Shown: positions 26,513 to 40,300, counted from the stretch's first letter. The stretch: 64,000 nucleotides of DNA from Paralvinella palmiformis (GCA_025642065.1 JAODUP010000404.1:270001-334000); one strand, 5' to 3'. A program made the numbers and translations. Notes: a model not told the origin generated them from the sequence alone.

Positions 26513-28136
26513 GATGTAGATTTATATGAGGTAATAAATATTTAAAACATCATTGTGTCTTTCTCATAAGTATGAACCTTGAAATAAAGGTCAGTCTGCT
26601 TATTAAATATTTTATGTGACATAATGCACAATATGTCACATTATGACTGGGGACACTCGTTTTCTAGTAACAAATCGAGTAACCCCCCCAAATCCTAACA
26701 AATTGTTTATACACTGAACTAATCATCAAGTCTCATACCATGGGACTTTCTTGTATAGGAATGTATACTTTTGTTCTTATTTATACACAGTATTCACTTG
26801 AAATATTTCGGATTTTGTAGTGCTTCAGAAGACATCTAGGTATTATCTGATTTCCATTTTTCTTCCACTGAGAAAGGGGAGAGACCTACCCCCCCCCCAA
26901 CTCAGCCCTCCTCGGAACTTTGTGCCTCGCCTAATGGTTTCACCCTTGTATAGACCCCCCCCACCCAAAAAATCCTGGATCCGCTCCTGAACTATGTAAG
27001 CCGAAGGAGAAATAAAACACGCAGCGGTATGAAATCAGGCCCCCAAAAAAGAATGATCTATCGCCGAACCTCATAAGCTGCATCACACTTGTGGATCCTA
27101 CCTTCTCGATAAGATCCGATGTGTCTAGAGTTTAAACATATGATTAGATCCACTCGAGTATCTATAGCATTATAATGACCGAGTTATGGTGAAGTTGGTA
27201 CAGGATGGTGTGTGAACTCACATTTAACTTCATTACTGAAATGGCCATTCCGGATCATCTATATAAAGCCACGTTACGATATATTACATAGCTGTGATGC
27301 TTTATGCGGCGTTATGCTGAACATTCTCAGTTTGATCATATTTCAGTGTTTATAATCTACCAAGTAGCCATCGCTGGTTACAAAAGGCATGTCTACAAAA
27401 CACACACACATACACACACACATACACACACACACACACATCATATATATATATATATATATATTCTATCACATACACATACCGACTCTCACTCTCTCTG
27501 TGTGTGTGTGCGTGCGTGTGTCATAGATATATAAATATGTTACATACATGTATTTGTAGGAGGAATACAGTTTAGTAAACATTATGATAAAAAGACATCA
27601 TAACGAACACGTCCTATATCATTTTTATTGTCTAGTTGGGTTCTATTTGTTCTTCATAGTTTATTTCCATTCTCAAGTGAATGACTCTTTACTGAGAAAC
27701 ACCTATCTCCGTGTGGGGGTGGGTGGTCTTGGTTCGACTCCTCACTTTACACGTCGGAATCAATATTTGTATATGCTTCCTCACAGACTATTCATTTACC
27801 CCCAGTTTCCCCCCCCCCTTCTCTCACACACACACCCACACATTCTAAAAAGGGAACTGTAATATGTACACTTATATTTAATTCAATAGTTTTATTCCGG
27901 GCTCAACAGTGCACATATACAGAGTGCTTGTGTATCTGATGTCCTTATGATGGCATGAGGTATACAGTATTCAATATACCAATATGTAAGATTGATTTTA
28001 GAGTTATTTCTGTAAACAATTCAGATACAACATATTGGAACGTAAATCTCAGTGGTCAGTATATCCCCTGTAACCTAGTTCATCGAACTATCAAGTCTGC
28101 ACATAAATATATACATCATATGTATTAGAGTCGCTG
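26513..28136. other. Gene-free stretch
   Basis: Poly-C tracts at 26683 and 26890, a compound microsatellite at 27.4 kb and no coding signal. Confidence 0.5.
27399..27522. repeat. (CA)n-(TA)n-(TG)n compound microsatellite
   Basis: cacacacatac units, then a TA run, then ctctctgtgtgtgtg. Spurious His-Thr frame. Confidence 0.92.
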
Positions 28137-28159
28137 ACACACACACACACACACAGATA

Positions 28160-28208
<49 letters not shown>

Positions 28209-28240
28209 TATATATATATATATAATATATATATATACAA
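28137..28240. repeat. (CA)n-(TA)n microsatellite
   Basis: A CA run at 28137-28155, followed by about 75 bases of TA with small interruptions. Confidence 0.92.
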
Positions 28241-28279
28241 AAATTAAAACTTGGGCCTATATATCTAAATTCTTAGGAT

Positions 28280-29092
28280 AATAAAAAAAATAATGAGTAA
28301 ACATCATAGTCCCAAAACATGCCACCTTCGCCGCCGTTTAAGACTCTTGTCAGATTTCGTTGTAAACACAGACAAACACACACACACACATTCATTAAAA
28401 AGAAACACAATAAAGTGCTACCACCTGGCGAATGTAATTTTTTTTGCGAGAGATGGCTGGCTGGATGGATGAATTTTGTTGCGAGAGAACACATACACAC
28501 ACACACACACACACACATTCGCTTTTATTTATACACAAGCTTGAAACCCGCGCTCCGTGTGGACATTAAACAATAATAAAAAAAAGAATCTTAATGAGTA
28601 AACATCATAGTCCAAATCATAGTTATAATTAATGCCACATTCACCGTCGTTTAAGATAGTTTTGTCATATTCGTGTGTCTGTGTGTGTATTCATTAAACT
28701 ATAATGAGAGCTAAGAACTCAAATAAGTTGAAATAATACAGGGCAACTCACTAGCAATGACTTTATATTTAAGCTCTCTCGCATTAGCCACCATAAAGTG
28801 CTGCCACCTGGCGAATATATTCTGCGAACACGAACATTCATTCCCTTATATAGATATATTTAGACTGGTGTGTGTGTGTGTGTGTGTGTGTTAGCTGTGT
28901 ATAATAAGGCACAGGCACAGATAATCTCGAACCGTGAATTTAAACTCTGGAAGTTTCTTCAGGGGACTGAATCCAGAGTGGCGACTCTCTGGCATTAGCC
29001 ACCATAAAGTGCTGCCACCTGGCGAATGTATTCTGCGAACACGAACATTGATTCCCTTATATAGATATATTTAGACTGGTGTGTGTGTGGTT
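28280..29092. repeat. Locally duplicated blocks among CA repeats
   Basis: A 100-base block starting gcattagccaccataaagtg at 28782 recurs at 28992, a 210-base offset, nearly identical. An older copy of part of it (ataaagtgctaccacctggc) lies at 28412. A second block, atgagtaaacatcatagtcc, occurs at 28293 and 28595. (CA)n or (TG)n tracts follow each. Confidence 0.8.
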
Positions 29093-29094
29093 GG

Positions 29095-29443
29095 TTTTGT
29101 TGTTCGGGGAGAATCCCCAAGCTGTCGCTTAATCAGCACAGCCTCTATGTTGGAGTGCTTGAGAACCCCCTCCCCCACCACTCACAGGGGAGCAGTACGG
29201 AAAGATGGAGCCGAAATACCCTGAGGGTGGTCACTGCCAGAGTGTTTTACGTCCTCAGGGGGTTTTTAACGTCCCCCTTTATTTTAAATAATTCAGTGGA
29301 GACGGCAGCGCCGTTTAACGTGGTCAGCCACCCACGATGTAGTGAAATTAATCCCTGGAAAAGTTTCGACCTCTAACTGGGTTCGAACCTGCGACCGTTG
29401 GCACCAAGTGCCGAGTGCTTAACCGCTAGGCCACCGGAGCTCA

Positions 29444-29446
<3 letters not shown>
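29095..29446 (-). mobile_element. tRNA-derived SINE, family 1, copy 1
   Basis: On the minus strand the head reads gagctccggtggcctagcgg with an A box (tggcctagcggttaa) and a B box (ggttcgaaccc), the internal Pol III promoter of a tRNA-like head. The body (ggtcactgcc, ctgtgagtggtgg read on this strand) is shared with copies at 30235-30491 and 47775-48098. A (TA)n tract abuts the 5' end. Confidence 0.82.

Positions 29447-29482
<36 letters not shown>
29447..29482. repeat. (TA)n abutting SINE copy
   Basis: Starts directly after the tRNA-like head end of SINE family 1 copy 1 and is followed by gcatgcgtgcgtgcatgcgc. Confidence 0.92.
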
Positions 29483-29485
<3 letters not shown>

Positions 29486-29672
29486 CATGCGTGCGTGCAT
29501 GCGCGCGCGTCTTATCATGACAATACAATATTACATTAGGTTTACTTTTTTCCACAATAAAGAGGGAAACACGTACCACTCCTCAGAGACAAAAATAATA
29601 AATAAACACAATGGTTAAACATACAAGATATTTAGTTCATAGATTATTATAAACAAATTGTAAACGGCACAG

Positions 29673-29760
29673 TATATGGACAGTGTATGGACAGTGTATG
29701 GACAGTATATGGACAGTGTATGGACAGTGTATGGACAGTATATGGACAGTGTATGGACAG
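29673..29760. repeat. 11-bp minisatellite with 33-bp higher order
   Basis: Eight exact-length units, tatatggacag or tgtatggacag, arranged A-B-B, A-B-B, A-B. The 3-unit periodicity shows expansion by 33-bp blocks. Confidence 0.93.
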
Positions 29761-30234
29761 CGGAAATCATGACATCAGATTAATTAATACAAGCGTGTTC
29801 AAGCCGATCATCGATCAAGCTAATTAAAATACATTTCCCCATAATAATTATGAATAACATATTAATTATACTGAACGACTACACAGTGTTAATTGTATGC
29901 TGGTAAATTACTGGAAGAAAATACTCGATACTCCATACCGTGATACTAGATATATACCGTCTAAAATCTGTCATGTCTAATCCAGGGCGGATTTGCTTGG
30001 ATTAGTAAAAACAAATATTTTTTGGTTTGTAAGAAAATTATTGGGCTAGTGGATGTTTGACTAGCCCCTGGGTTCCTAAGGTGAATAAAGCTATTTTTGG
30101 CCCTGGGGATATAGTGGCAAGGCTTCCTGAGCTATAACGGTCTTAACTGGCCCAACACATGGACTTGTAGTTATCTTGGCGGTCATGTTAGATTATAGCG
30201 GGTTTTCCTGTTTATTGAGTGGATGTTCGTAACT

Positions 30235-30491
30235 CCTCCACCATCACTCACAGAGGAGCAGTACGGAAATAATAGAGCCGAACTACCCCGAAGCTGGTCA
30301 CTGCTAAAGCGTATGACATCATCAGGGGGGTCTTTAACGTCCCCCTTTTTAATTAATTCAGTGGAGACGGCAGCGCCATTTAGGGTATTGTGAGCTGAGA
30401 AATTAATCCCTGGAAAAGTTTCAACCTCTTGGATCGAACCCGTGACTGGCACGAAATGCAATACGCTTAACCGACAGGCCACCGGAGCTCA
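30235..30491 (-). mobile_element. tRNA-derived SINE, family 1, copy 2
   Basis: Shares the head (gagctccggtggcctgtcgg, ggttcgatcc-like B box) and the body blocks (gagcagtacgga, tggtcactgc, tttaacgtcccc on the + strand) with copy 1, but is more diverged and shorter at its 3' part. Confidence 0.78.
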
Positions 30492-30735
30492 GGTTTGCGT
30501 GCTTCTTCACAAGTCTCACAAGTCATGACCTCTACTGTTAGACTCGGTATTAATGTTGAAAAATAAAATTTACTCTGTCTATGGCATTTACAATCTTAAA
30601 TTTGTTAAAGGTAAGTCCCTCCTCCGCCAATACTCTAAAGATGGTGGTGAATGCTTCCAAAATAAAACTACATTTTGAATAGCTAATTATATCATAAGTG
30701 TTTATGACTATAAGTGTTTATGCATAATGATGTGT

Positions 30736-31038
30736 CTACATAGCCGACGAGTAGCACCCTTTATGTAATTTTGAACAATCAGTGACAAGTGACAACACAC
30801 GACACGAAAATTGTGGAACTCTTGTAATTATGACACAGATCGCTGTGACAAATATATACGTGCTACCCTGGGCCTGGACTGCAATCGTTTCCAGGTCGGT
30901 CACGACCTTGACGTTGACGGCGATAAGTTCCCCTAAACACGTACTCCGCCCAACAGTGGCTACCTGGGTTCGGCACACGTACTTTGAGGATAGTTCCGAT
31001 GCCTTCGAACAGTAAAAACGCCGAGCAATGTTTATCAA
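30736..31038 (-). other. Open frame divergent from SCO1, unproven
   Basis: A 100-codon frame reads away from SCO1 within the CpG-rich region (MINIARRFYCSKASELSSKY). It could be the first exon of a divergently transcribed gene sharing the promoter; a possible donor (gtatatattt) lies inside it. I recognise no domain, and a 77-codon frame overlaps it on the other strand, so open-frame length alone is weak evidence. Confidence 0.15.
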
Positions 31039-31313
31039 CGCGTCACGAAACTAGACCAGAGTAGGAGCTGATGCAATAGCCCTGACCTGACGAGGAAGCA
31101 CGTTTTACGTGACTTCGGCGCAGCGCTGGTAAATAATAACAAAGGAATTCCTCGTGACGTAGCGGCGCGTCATCACCGAGCGACCTATCATAAAGCGCGC
31201 TGAAGGGAATCCTGGTTCAGAGTACGTGAATGCGAGGAGCAGTCGAAGTGAGCTGGTCTATCTCTCTTGTGGTCTCTGAATTTCGTTATTTGCTTTAACG
31301 AATCTTAGCTAGA
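30860..31313 (+). promoter_or_regulatory. SCO1 promoter and 5' UTR (CpG-rich)
   Basis: CpG density rises sharply here against an AT-rich background. A CRE-like half site TGACGT lies at 31155-31160 and its inverted partner CGTCA at 31168-31172. A pyrimidine-rich tctctcttgt just upstream of the ATG (31261-31270) could be an initiator or terminal pyrimidine tract. The transcription start is inferred, not seen. Confidence 0.55.
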
Positions 31314-31373
31314 ATGTCTCTTCGAGCAGGTTTGCCTGTGCTTTTCCGAAGCGGCTTGCTGTGTTCTAAGCAG
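31314..31373 (+). CDS. SCO1: SCO1 exon 1 (presequence start)
   Basis: Twenty codons, [11 protein letters not shown] onwards, ending in CAG before a gtaaat donor (phase 0). The ATG is the first in-frame Met downstream of the CpG-rich region, and an in-frame stop (TAG at 31308-31310) lies just upstream, which fixes the start. Confidence 0.85.
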
Positions 31374-34300
31374 GTAAATATTCACTTTTGCTTTCGGCAG
31401 GGTTTAATTAAATCGTGACTTAAATGACTTGAGCACGTAGGGCGATAATATGCGGTCTGTTGTATATCATTAAATGTATCGATGGCATCGTTTGTTTTCT
31501 GGAAATTTTTATTATTTGGTTCTGTAGTTAATTATAAATTATTTAAAAATCACTATGCAAATGTTTCTAGTAAATATGGGTATCTTTTTTTCTGATGCAA
31601 TGTAATCTCTTTGTTTTAAAACTTCATTTCTCTTCTGTAGGATAAAGGTTAGCCAAGCCCAGTTGGCAGTTACCTGCCTAACCACGTTTTCTGGTCATAG
31701 ATCTACTTATGTTACTTCTTTAATGCATCAGTAATATAAAGAAATGCCAAAATATTTGTATACGATGACATGCTATTAAAATCGTAGTTATAGGGATTTC
31801 AGTTAAAGTGTGTTTTGCCTTTGCACATTAATTTACACAATGAAGCAACATTGAGTGACTGATAAAACTACAGTAATATTGTGGCAAACTTTCTGATTTG
31901 TTTTAAATTGAAAACAAAAGCAACGTAAAATTGAAGAACCGTTTTTTTTCACGGAGGAAATTTGTGATAGTATAGTTGGGATGCATGTCCTTGGAACCTG
32001 ACAACGTTGACCTTGCCTGATGGGTGATGGTCTGTATCATGACGTTTTTCCTAGTGTCTCCACAATAGAGTCTAATCTCTGGCTGGCTTGATCACTTTAT
32101 TCTTTTTGGTACCATTATGTATACCATTGTTAAGGGATTATCTTTTTTTAAATTTTCGGGATGAAACATGTAATTGTGGTGATATGACATCGTTCAAATA
32201 ACACAAGATCAGATTTGTCTGCCTTTCTAGCATTGACAGTTTAATTCAGTGATAGCTTCCTCAGCATTTAGTAATTCAGATCTCCATACTCAGAGGAATA
32301 GTTCTCTCTCGGATAATATGACTTAAATGTGTAATGCTTATGAAATTAATCCTTAATCCCACAGTAATACTGACATCAAGTAGTAGACTGTAGAGCTACA
32401 AGGATCATGTAGCTGTCTTCACCCTGATTGAATCAGGCCATAGATCCTCTGGTCTAGACATCTTTGTGACTTTATCTGTTCAAGTGTTCAGCTCACTAAC
32501 TACTGATAAATGATACAGTCATTGGTTCATTTACTTAAGCTTTGTGGACACTTTGTTTTACAAGAGTACAAAACAACTTTCATTTAAGGAATTTCACAAT
32601 ATAACTTTCTTTAGACATTTCAGTAACATGCAGGGTGGCCAAAAGCTGGCTAATACGAGTATTAGCCAGGCCGATGGTTTTTACTGACTGATTGATTGCT
32701 GATATTTTTTACCGGATTGTTGAGTCACAGATATATACTTATGGTACATCCAGTGACAATGGCTTCACTTAATTATATACTACATCTCTAGTAGTTTCTA
32801 ATTACATGTAGGTGCCATGTGATAGTCATACTTATGGTGTATGTCTGTGGCTGACCATGTTCATCAGGGTTCGCACAGGTCCTTGAAAACCTGGAATTTG
32901 AAAATTTGGATTCCAGGCCTGGAATTTTTGTAGAGGTCCTTGAAAGCCCCGTAATTTGGACATATAGATCTATATTCCTAATCATAAGCATACAGGAATT
33001 CAGTTGTTACACTTCTTCCGAAATATGGGTGTATCTTTGCACATTAAAAGTTTGTGAAGTCATTAAAAGGGTCCTTGAATTTGACATTGGAAGGTCCTGG
33101 AATCTGAGATGTCAAAATGTGTATGAACCTTGTACATGTACTCATGCAGTGATAATGGTTTTGCTTAATCCTCCATACCTAGTTGTTTTGGGTGTTTATA
33201 ACTGCGCTGTAGCAAGATATCTGTTAATCCTTCACATGAAATTATGGATACATATGGTTAGCATCATGGGTGGCTTCAGTACAGCCTATGACAATATGTC
33301 TAGATGCCAGCCAGCTCAGCAGCTATTGAATGTGTGCTCTCAAACTTTGGTGTCATAGAGACCAAATTGAGAAATAGACTTGGACTATCTAAAGCAGCTA
33401 AATTAGTAACATGCTATCGATTTCTGAGAGGCGAAGATGAAATTGACTGGTGAGATTTATATGAATAAATATATGTAAAAGTGTTCTTCTTGTTATCCAA
33501 AACAATGTAATCAATCAATCAAATTTTTAATCAGCTAGTATCAGCCACTTGCATAGTAAAAGCTGGTTTTAACCAGGGGGGGGGGTCATTTAAAACTGAC
33601 CAACCCTGGTAACATGTGAGGCTATTTTAACCAACTCTACTGTAATACCTGTAAATACTCTTTTGTTGTGAAGTTAGCTGACATTTGCTTGTACCTATTA
33701 ATATCTGGTCTGTGTCTAGCTTCAGACATGTTATTGTAAATTAACCAACACTTTGAGATGGATCATTTAACATGTTTATATTTTTACACCATTTGTAATT
33801 TGCATAAAAATACTTGTAATTTATGAAGCTATCCACATCCGATTATTAATGGTACTCTTATTTTGCTTGATAATATTATAGAATTATTTATTTGATTTAA
33901 TTCCTTTTAAATACCAGTAAGCTAAAACCAGATTTTGTAGTAGACATTGAATAATTAAATAAATATTATACAATATCTGTTAATTGTTGCCAAATATTGT
34001 ATATTATAGTTTGCATGTACAGTAAAAGTTGGTTATAACGAAATTCAGGGAGGTTGGAAATTCACTTCGTTATATTAAATGGTATTTCGTTTTATCCCAG
34101 TTTTCAAATTAGTTACCAACACACGAGTGATAATTGGTGAAAATAACCCTGTTTTATTAAGACACGGAGCAAATGTGTTCCCAGTCTCTGATTGGATGAT
34201 GAAAACCAACAATTAATTTTATCTTTTATTTCCACTTTCTCCTTCAAAAAATCTGTTGCATGTCAGCTAATGACTTTACTATGGAAGCTGAACCAGCTAA

Positions 34301-37300
34301 CCACTTCGCTTTAAGATACCATTTTTTGTTACACCCTAGTTACTTATAACCAACTTTTACTGTAATGTAAAATTACACTTAACAAGTGAAATAGTATAAT
34401 TTATCCTAAGAACTGGTGAACAAACTTGACAATATTCTAATTTATTGATACTAGGGTCACCCTTTTTAATGTATGGATTTTGTTGCAGGATTTCTTTTAG
34501 TATAATATATTTTTTTTAATAAATATTCTACTTTTAAAATATTATAAGGAGAAAAAGGCACATATCAGAAGGGTAAATACATATTTTATTTCAAATAAAA
34601 AAAAATTCAATGATCCTTGTACACATCCGTGTGTGTAAACAACAAAGCTTTAGTGGTACTAACTTATTCCATTGAAATAATTGAACAAGGCTTTGTAAAC
34701 AGTGGAAAAACCATACACTTGTTCATCATCAAATGTTTCATCTCAGCATTGATGTTCTGGTTATTCAGCAGGATATAGTAGTACGCATTTAAATTTTCAG
34801 CCGATGCTCCCATCTCATTATGAGATACATGTTTTTACATGTAAAGTTAAAATTGGGTCTTTATAATCAATATTTAAGTAGAGATGATTTTAAAGCTTTG
34901 TGCTGTACAAAATTCCAGAGAAAACAATAATTACAAGCATAAATGGTCGTGTAGTTCTTACCACTGTGTGTATATACGGATTCATGTCCATGAATGAATG
35001 CATTTGCCATACTTAGATAATGATTTGTCTTGTTGACTGACCAACTGACAGTAAGCAATGTTAATGTCAAGAGCTCTGCTGTTATTTATGGTTTGGTTTA
35101 TACCATCAGTAAATTTAAATTTTGAGAAACTTTATAATCTATCTATAACTGCTAAGGATCATTCTGCTCTGCTATAGAATAATGTGCTTAGTCTGATTGG
35201 AAAAGTAATAGTACGCATGCATCCCTGTAAATTTATTTTCAGCTGAGAAGTGCAAGTCGACTTCGACCTCAGTTCATACAATGTGGCTGTAAGAGAGGTC
35301 TTGCAGAAAAGTCTACACCAAGGCCATCACAGATGTCATCACGATTCCAGGATAAAGCTTACATGGTTAGTACTTCCATTTGTCAGTATGTGGTATTAAC
35401 ATCTGTTCGCTTGTATTAGATTGTTTAAATATAGCAATCATATGTTTAAATAAATGTTTCTCAGTTGTGTTAAAGTCTGGAGTTATCAAAAAACATGAGC
35501 CTTTTTACAGCAATCAACAATCGTCCCATCTCATGAACACATTTGAAGATGTGAATGATCTGTAACACATTCTCTAGTTTAATGGGTGGGGAATATAAAG
35601 TAATATAAGGATATTCATCCAAATGATCTGATATATAAATGTATTGCAATTTACTTGGTTAAAATTATTCTGACTATGTATTAGTTTAATCAGTAGTCAA
35701 AGTTGTTTAGAAAAAGTGATTCTTTAAAGTGAAGTAATTCAGTTTTTCTGAAGGTAGCTAAATTTTTAATATAAATGCATTAGTAGATAGCCATACCAAA
35801 CACACTATCAGATAAAGTTTCTAGTTAATGCTGTTCATTATTATTTTAACAACAAAACTAGCTCCATGTTAATATAAGGTTCCCACATGTCCTGAAACCT
35901 GGAGTTACAAATTCATTTTCCAGGTCTTGGAAATGTCCTTGAATTTGACCAAATCCAGTTAATACTACCTGTGAAAAAAATCCAGTTAAAACAAACCTCC
36001 TATGAATAAATGTTATCCCTATAGAAGAAAACTTTGATTGTAGAAGAAAGTACTGGTACATAGTCTTGATATCCCATGTCAGTTAAAATGTAAATAACGA
36101 TGGGTGGATCAGACAGCTAGAAGGGGTGAGGAGCAGGCTGTACCATAATTGATCATATATTAAATATGCTATGCTTTTTGCACATATCTTGATTTATTAC
36201 CTTTAAGTATTTTATACTTTGTCCTGGAAAATAATAATAATGTCCTGGAATATAATATTTCCACGGCTGTTGGAACCATGTAATAAATGTGCTATCATAT
36301 TGGTACAGAGTGTGTAAATCCACCAAAAAACATTATTCTTAGTTGACACTTGCCACATTATTTTAGTTATCATTGTCCATCTGCTGTTGCCTTGTTTTAA
36401 TAATTGTACTTTACTATAAATAGTATTAACAAGTAGTTTGCATTTTGTTCTCTGGCTAAAGAATGATCACATTGCATCGTTCAGGTAGAAGTACTTCACT
36501 GATCAAGCACATCTTAGGCTTAAGTATTCCATACACATCTCCAAATAAAAAGATATTGTTTAATACATCTGCTTATCTGTGTATCACATACATAATAATA
36601 AGTACAGATCTGAAATAAAGTTGATTTAAATATGCATTAATTTTTCAGCGACTTATCATAAATGGACTAAGATTATAATGTAGTCATAATGTAATATAGC
36701 TTGATATTGTCTGACTACGTCATGGTCAGCATTACAACGACCAGAAGTATAATATTGTAAAGTTTCTTTGTATATGATAAATTTATTGGTTTTTATATTT
36801 TTTGTAGCCCGTTTCCTGGAAAGGTGTAGGAGTGGTGTTTGTCGTTGGAGCTGGAGTCTACTATGTATTGAGATATATGAAAAATGTAAAGGATTTAGGT
36901 AGGTAGCTACTGGATAGCTAATTATTTGTCAGATAACTGTTACTATTATTCTGGCTTTTTGTACTCCGTGCTTTCAGCCAGCATTATGTTAGAAACTTTA
37001 GGACTGCTGTATTTGAGTTTTAGATTTGTACTTTAAAATGTTCGTGGCCGTGTTTGTATTTATCAAATATTCTTAGGCTTTCTCTCTTCTTCTGAAATAT
37101 GTATCATATTAAAATAAACAGATAGCAGTGCACAATGAAAGTGGGTGAATATTTATATATAATATCAGATTACCATACATACTCGCGTATAAGATGCACC
37201 TATTTCTAGGGCCAATAAGCGTCTAACCCACATATAAGATGCAATAAAATCAGCAAATTATCACTAATATTTATTCAAAACACCAAAATTCATCATCACT

Positions 37301-40300
37301 CTCTTGACTGAACATCTGTTGTATTTATTTGTGTGTCATCATACATCTCATTGGAGTCTGTTGGATTTGTCATGCCGCTCGGTCAACAATACATCATCTT
37401 CAGTGCCATCTAAATCATTGCTGATAGGGCACTTTGAACGCACCTAATACATTTGTTTAGTGTTCATATATTCATTATTAAGGTTGAAAAACAACATAAT
37501 TGTATTTTCCCCTAAATTATGCCAAATATATCTTTTTAGTCTGACCTGCGTATAAGTTGGAGTCGATTTTGGAGTATAAAAGTGTGATTTACCGGTATAC
37601 GCCAGTATATATGGTATATTAGCACAAGTATTTAAGTTAAATCTAGCCACATTGCTATAAGAACTTTGTTTTGCCCTTTTGTTCTTTTTACTGTCAAACA
37701 ATCCTGTATTCCTTTATGTTGGTTAGGCTTCATTTGTAGTATGCATGTCTACTGTATACTTTTGCTAAATCTCATCTCCCCATAGAATATATTCTTCTAA
37801 CTGCTAATTATATTGGTGCATAGCAATAATGTATAATTATTTAAGTGTCATTACTAGTTCGAGCTATACATGTAAACAAAGTAACGTATAATGTATGTCT
37901 AGATATTTTAAAGAAGTGTGTAATATATGGAAATTATAAAAGTCACAAATCAAGATTACAAATTTATGATTTTAATTAATTGTACACATTGACATCTGGA
38001 GGCAATTTTGATATATGGGAACCATAATTACATTATGGCAAAGTGAAACAGATTTTTGTTATGGATTATATACTGGAAAGGTTTGTACAGATCTGATCTA
38101 AAGTTAATGTGAAGCAAGGTTTATGCTGCAAAATAGTTTTAAAATTCATGACAAAATCTTAAAATTAAGTAATCTAGATTTTGATAATCTAGTATATAAG
38201 CTTTCACTCGTATTATCCATATACAAATATGCAAAAATATCTGATCAAAGCTAATGGAATCCATCTTCATCTGTAGCTAAATTTAGCTGGGTTGGATATA
38301 ACAAATTTAGTGAATTCTAAACTTGGAATTGATGTAAATGATCTCTCACATGTTTTTATTCACTTGACCTTTGGTCCAGCAGTAGTATTGCCATCTGTAT
38401 GTGTCATCTGTCAAGGACAGTTGATCTCTAGTAAACCATTCAGTAACATTATTTAAATTCTGGAGAATGAGGTCACTTCGACTTGAATTGTGAAGTCCAC
38501 GTATTTATTTAATAGGTCAGATTAGGAATTTTGAAAGGTCACGGTAAAGATCTGTCTTCTGAGTTTCAGGAGACTGCTTCATATTAAGTCTATATTGTGT
38601 TCACAGTTTGTGCTGTTTATTTCAGAAATTGAGAAAGAGAGGAACAAGTCACTGGGACGTGCGGCTTTAGGTGGTCCATGGGAGCTGGTTGATCACACGG
38701 GCAAACTGCGTAAAAGTAGTGACTTCCATGGCCAGTGGACGCTGCTGTATTTTGGTTTCACGCATTGTCCTGATATATGCCCGGACGAACTGGAGAAGAT
38801 GGTTAAGGCAATCGATGCCGTGGGTGAGTGTGAACTTGATGCAAGCAGAAGTATTACCACATTGGGTGATGGTCTGTTTTAGTACCAATGTAGCCAGAGC
38901 CGTCTCAGAATTGCAATCTTTGGGTGACAGTTGATAAGAACTTTTTGTAAACTCTTCTATGATAAAACACTATTAATGTAAATAGCTCACAGATTTACAT
39001 GTATGTGATCAAACTTAGTGAACAAAAACTATTTATGTTTTGTTCTGGTAAATGTTGCGTTTTGTGTTGTATGATGAAGCAGGTTTGTTTTGTTAAATAT
39101 GTTATTACTGAAGTCTTATTGGTGATGTCAAAATATCTTAAATCGGCTGTTGATATAAAAAGGGACCTACTTCTTTCCAAGATCATTGTCATTTCACTTA
39201 CGTACACACACACACACACACAACAAAATACCATTTAAAACTGAACCTAGAAAGGTTTGCTTTTACTCATCTACTATCACTGTATTTCCTTTATGTCTTT
39301 GCAGATAACAACAAGGATGTACCCAATTTGATTCCACTGTTTATCTCCGTTGATCCACACAGAGACACAGTGCCAGCTGTGGCTGATTATGTGAAGGAAT
39401 TCTCCGATAAAATGATTGGTCTAACTGGTTCCGATGAACAGGTTGGGGCAGCTGCCAAGGCTTATCGTGTCTACTTCAGCGCTGGACCTAAGGATGAGGA
39501 TGAAGATTACATTGTAAGTTCTGTTCGGGTGATCATAAATGATGTCCTATGTCTCTGAGATAGAAATACTATCTTTATATGTATGTAATACATTTTCAAA
39601 TATTCCCATATTCAGTTACTGTAAATGTAGTAACACTGCCAATACCCTTCAGTATTTATAATGAAAGAGACTTTTAAACATCTGGTTTGGATAGACTGTC
39701 GTGATACATTTTATTAGAAGGTAATATTGGTAAAAACAAGAGTATACAAGTCATTCAGAGTTTGGTAATGTGTTGAAAAGTATATTGGTTCTGATATTGG
39801 TAAAAACTAGGAAAATATATTTGATTACTTTAAGCCATGATTTATTCGCAAGTGGTAGCTTAATATGGGTGAATACCTACCGTATATGCTCATGTATAGG
39901 CCGCACTCTTGATACCACAAAAGTGGGTCAGACTAAAAAGGAAGATAATATTTGGCATAATTTAGGGGAAACATTAAAAATGAATATATGAACAATAAAC
40001 TAAGCAAAGCCATTGTCACTACATGAGGGCATGTATATGGTCAGCCACAGATATATGCCATAAGTTTGACTATCACATGGCACGTACATGTAATTGGCTA
40101 CTGTGCAATTAGAAACCAAAAACAACTAGGGGTAGAGTATTGAGTGAAGCAATTGTCACTGCATGTATATGGTCAGCCACAGATATATGCCATAAGTATG
40201 ACTATCACATGGCACCTACATGTAATTGGCTACTGTGCAATTAGAAACCAAAAACAACTAGGGGTAGAGTATTGAGTGAAGCAATTGTCACTGCATGTAT

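Noticed and set aside
29673..29760. CRISPR-like array
   Set aside because: Units are contiguous with no spacers, in a eukaryotic genome.
32906..33358. 150-codon frame in SCO1 intron 1
   Set aside because: Begins inside a non-autonomous transposon and shows no family resemblance.
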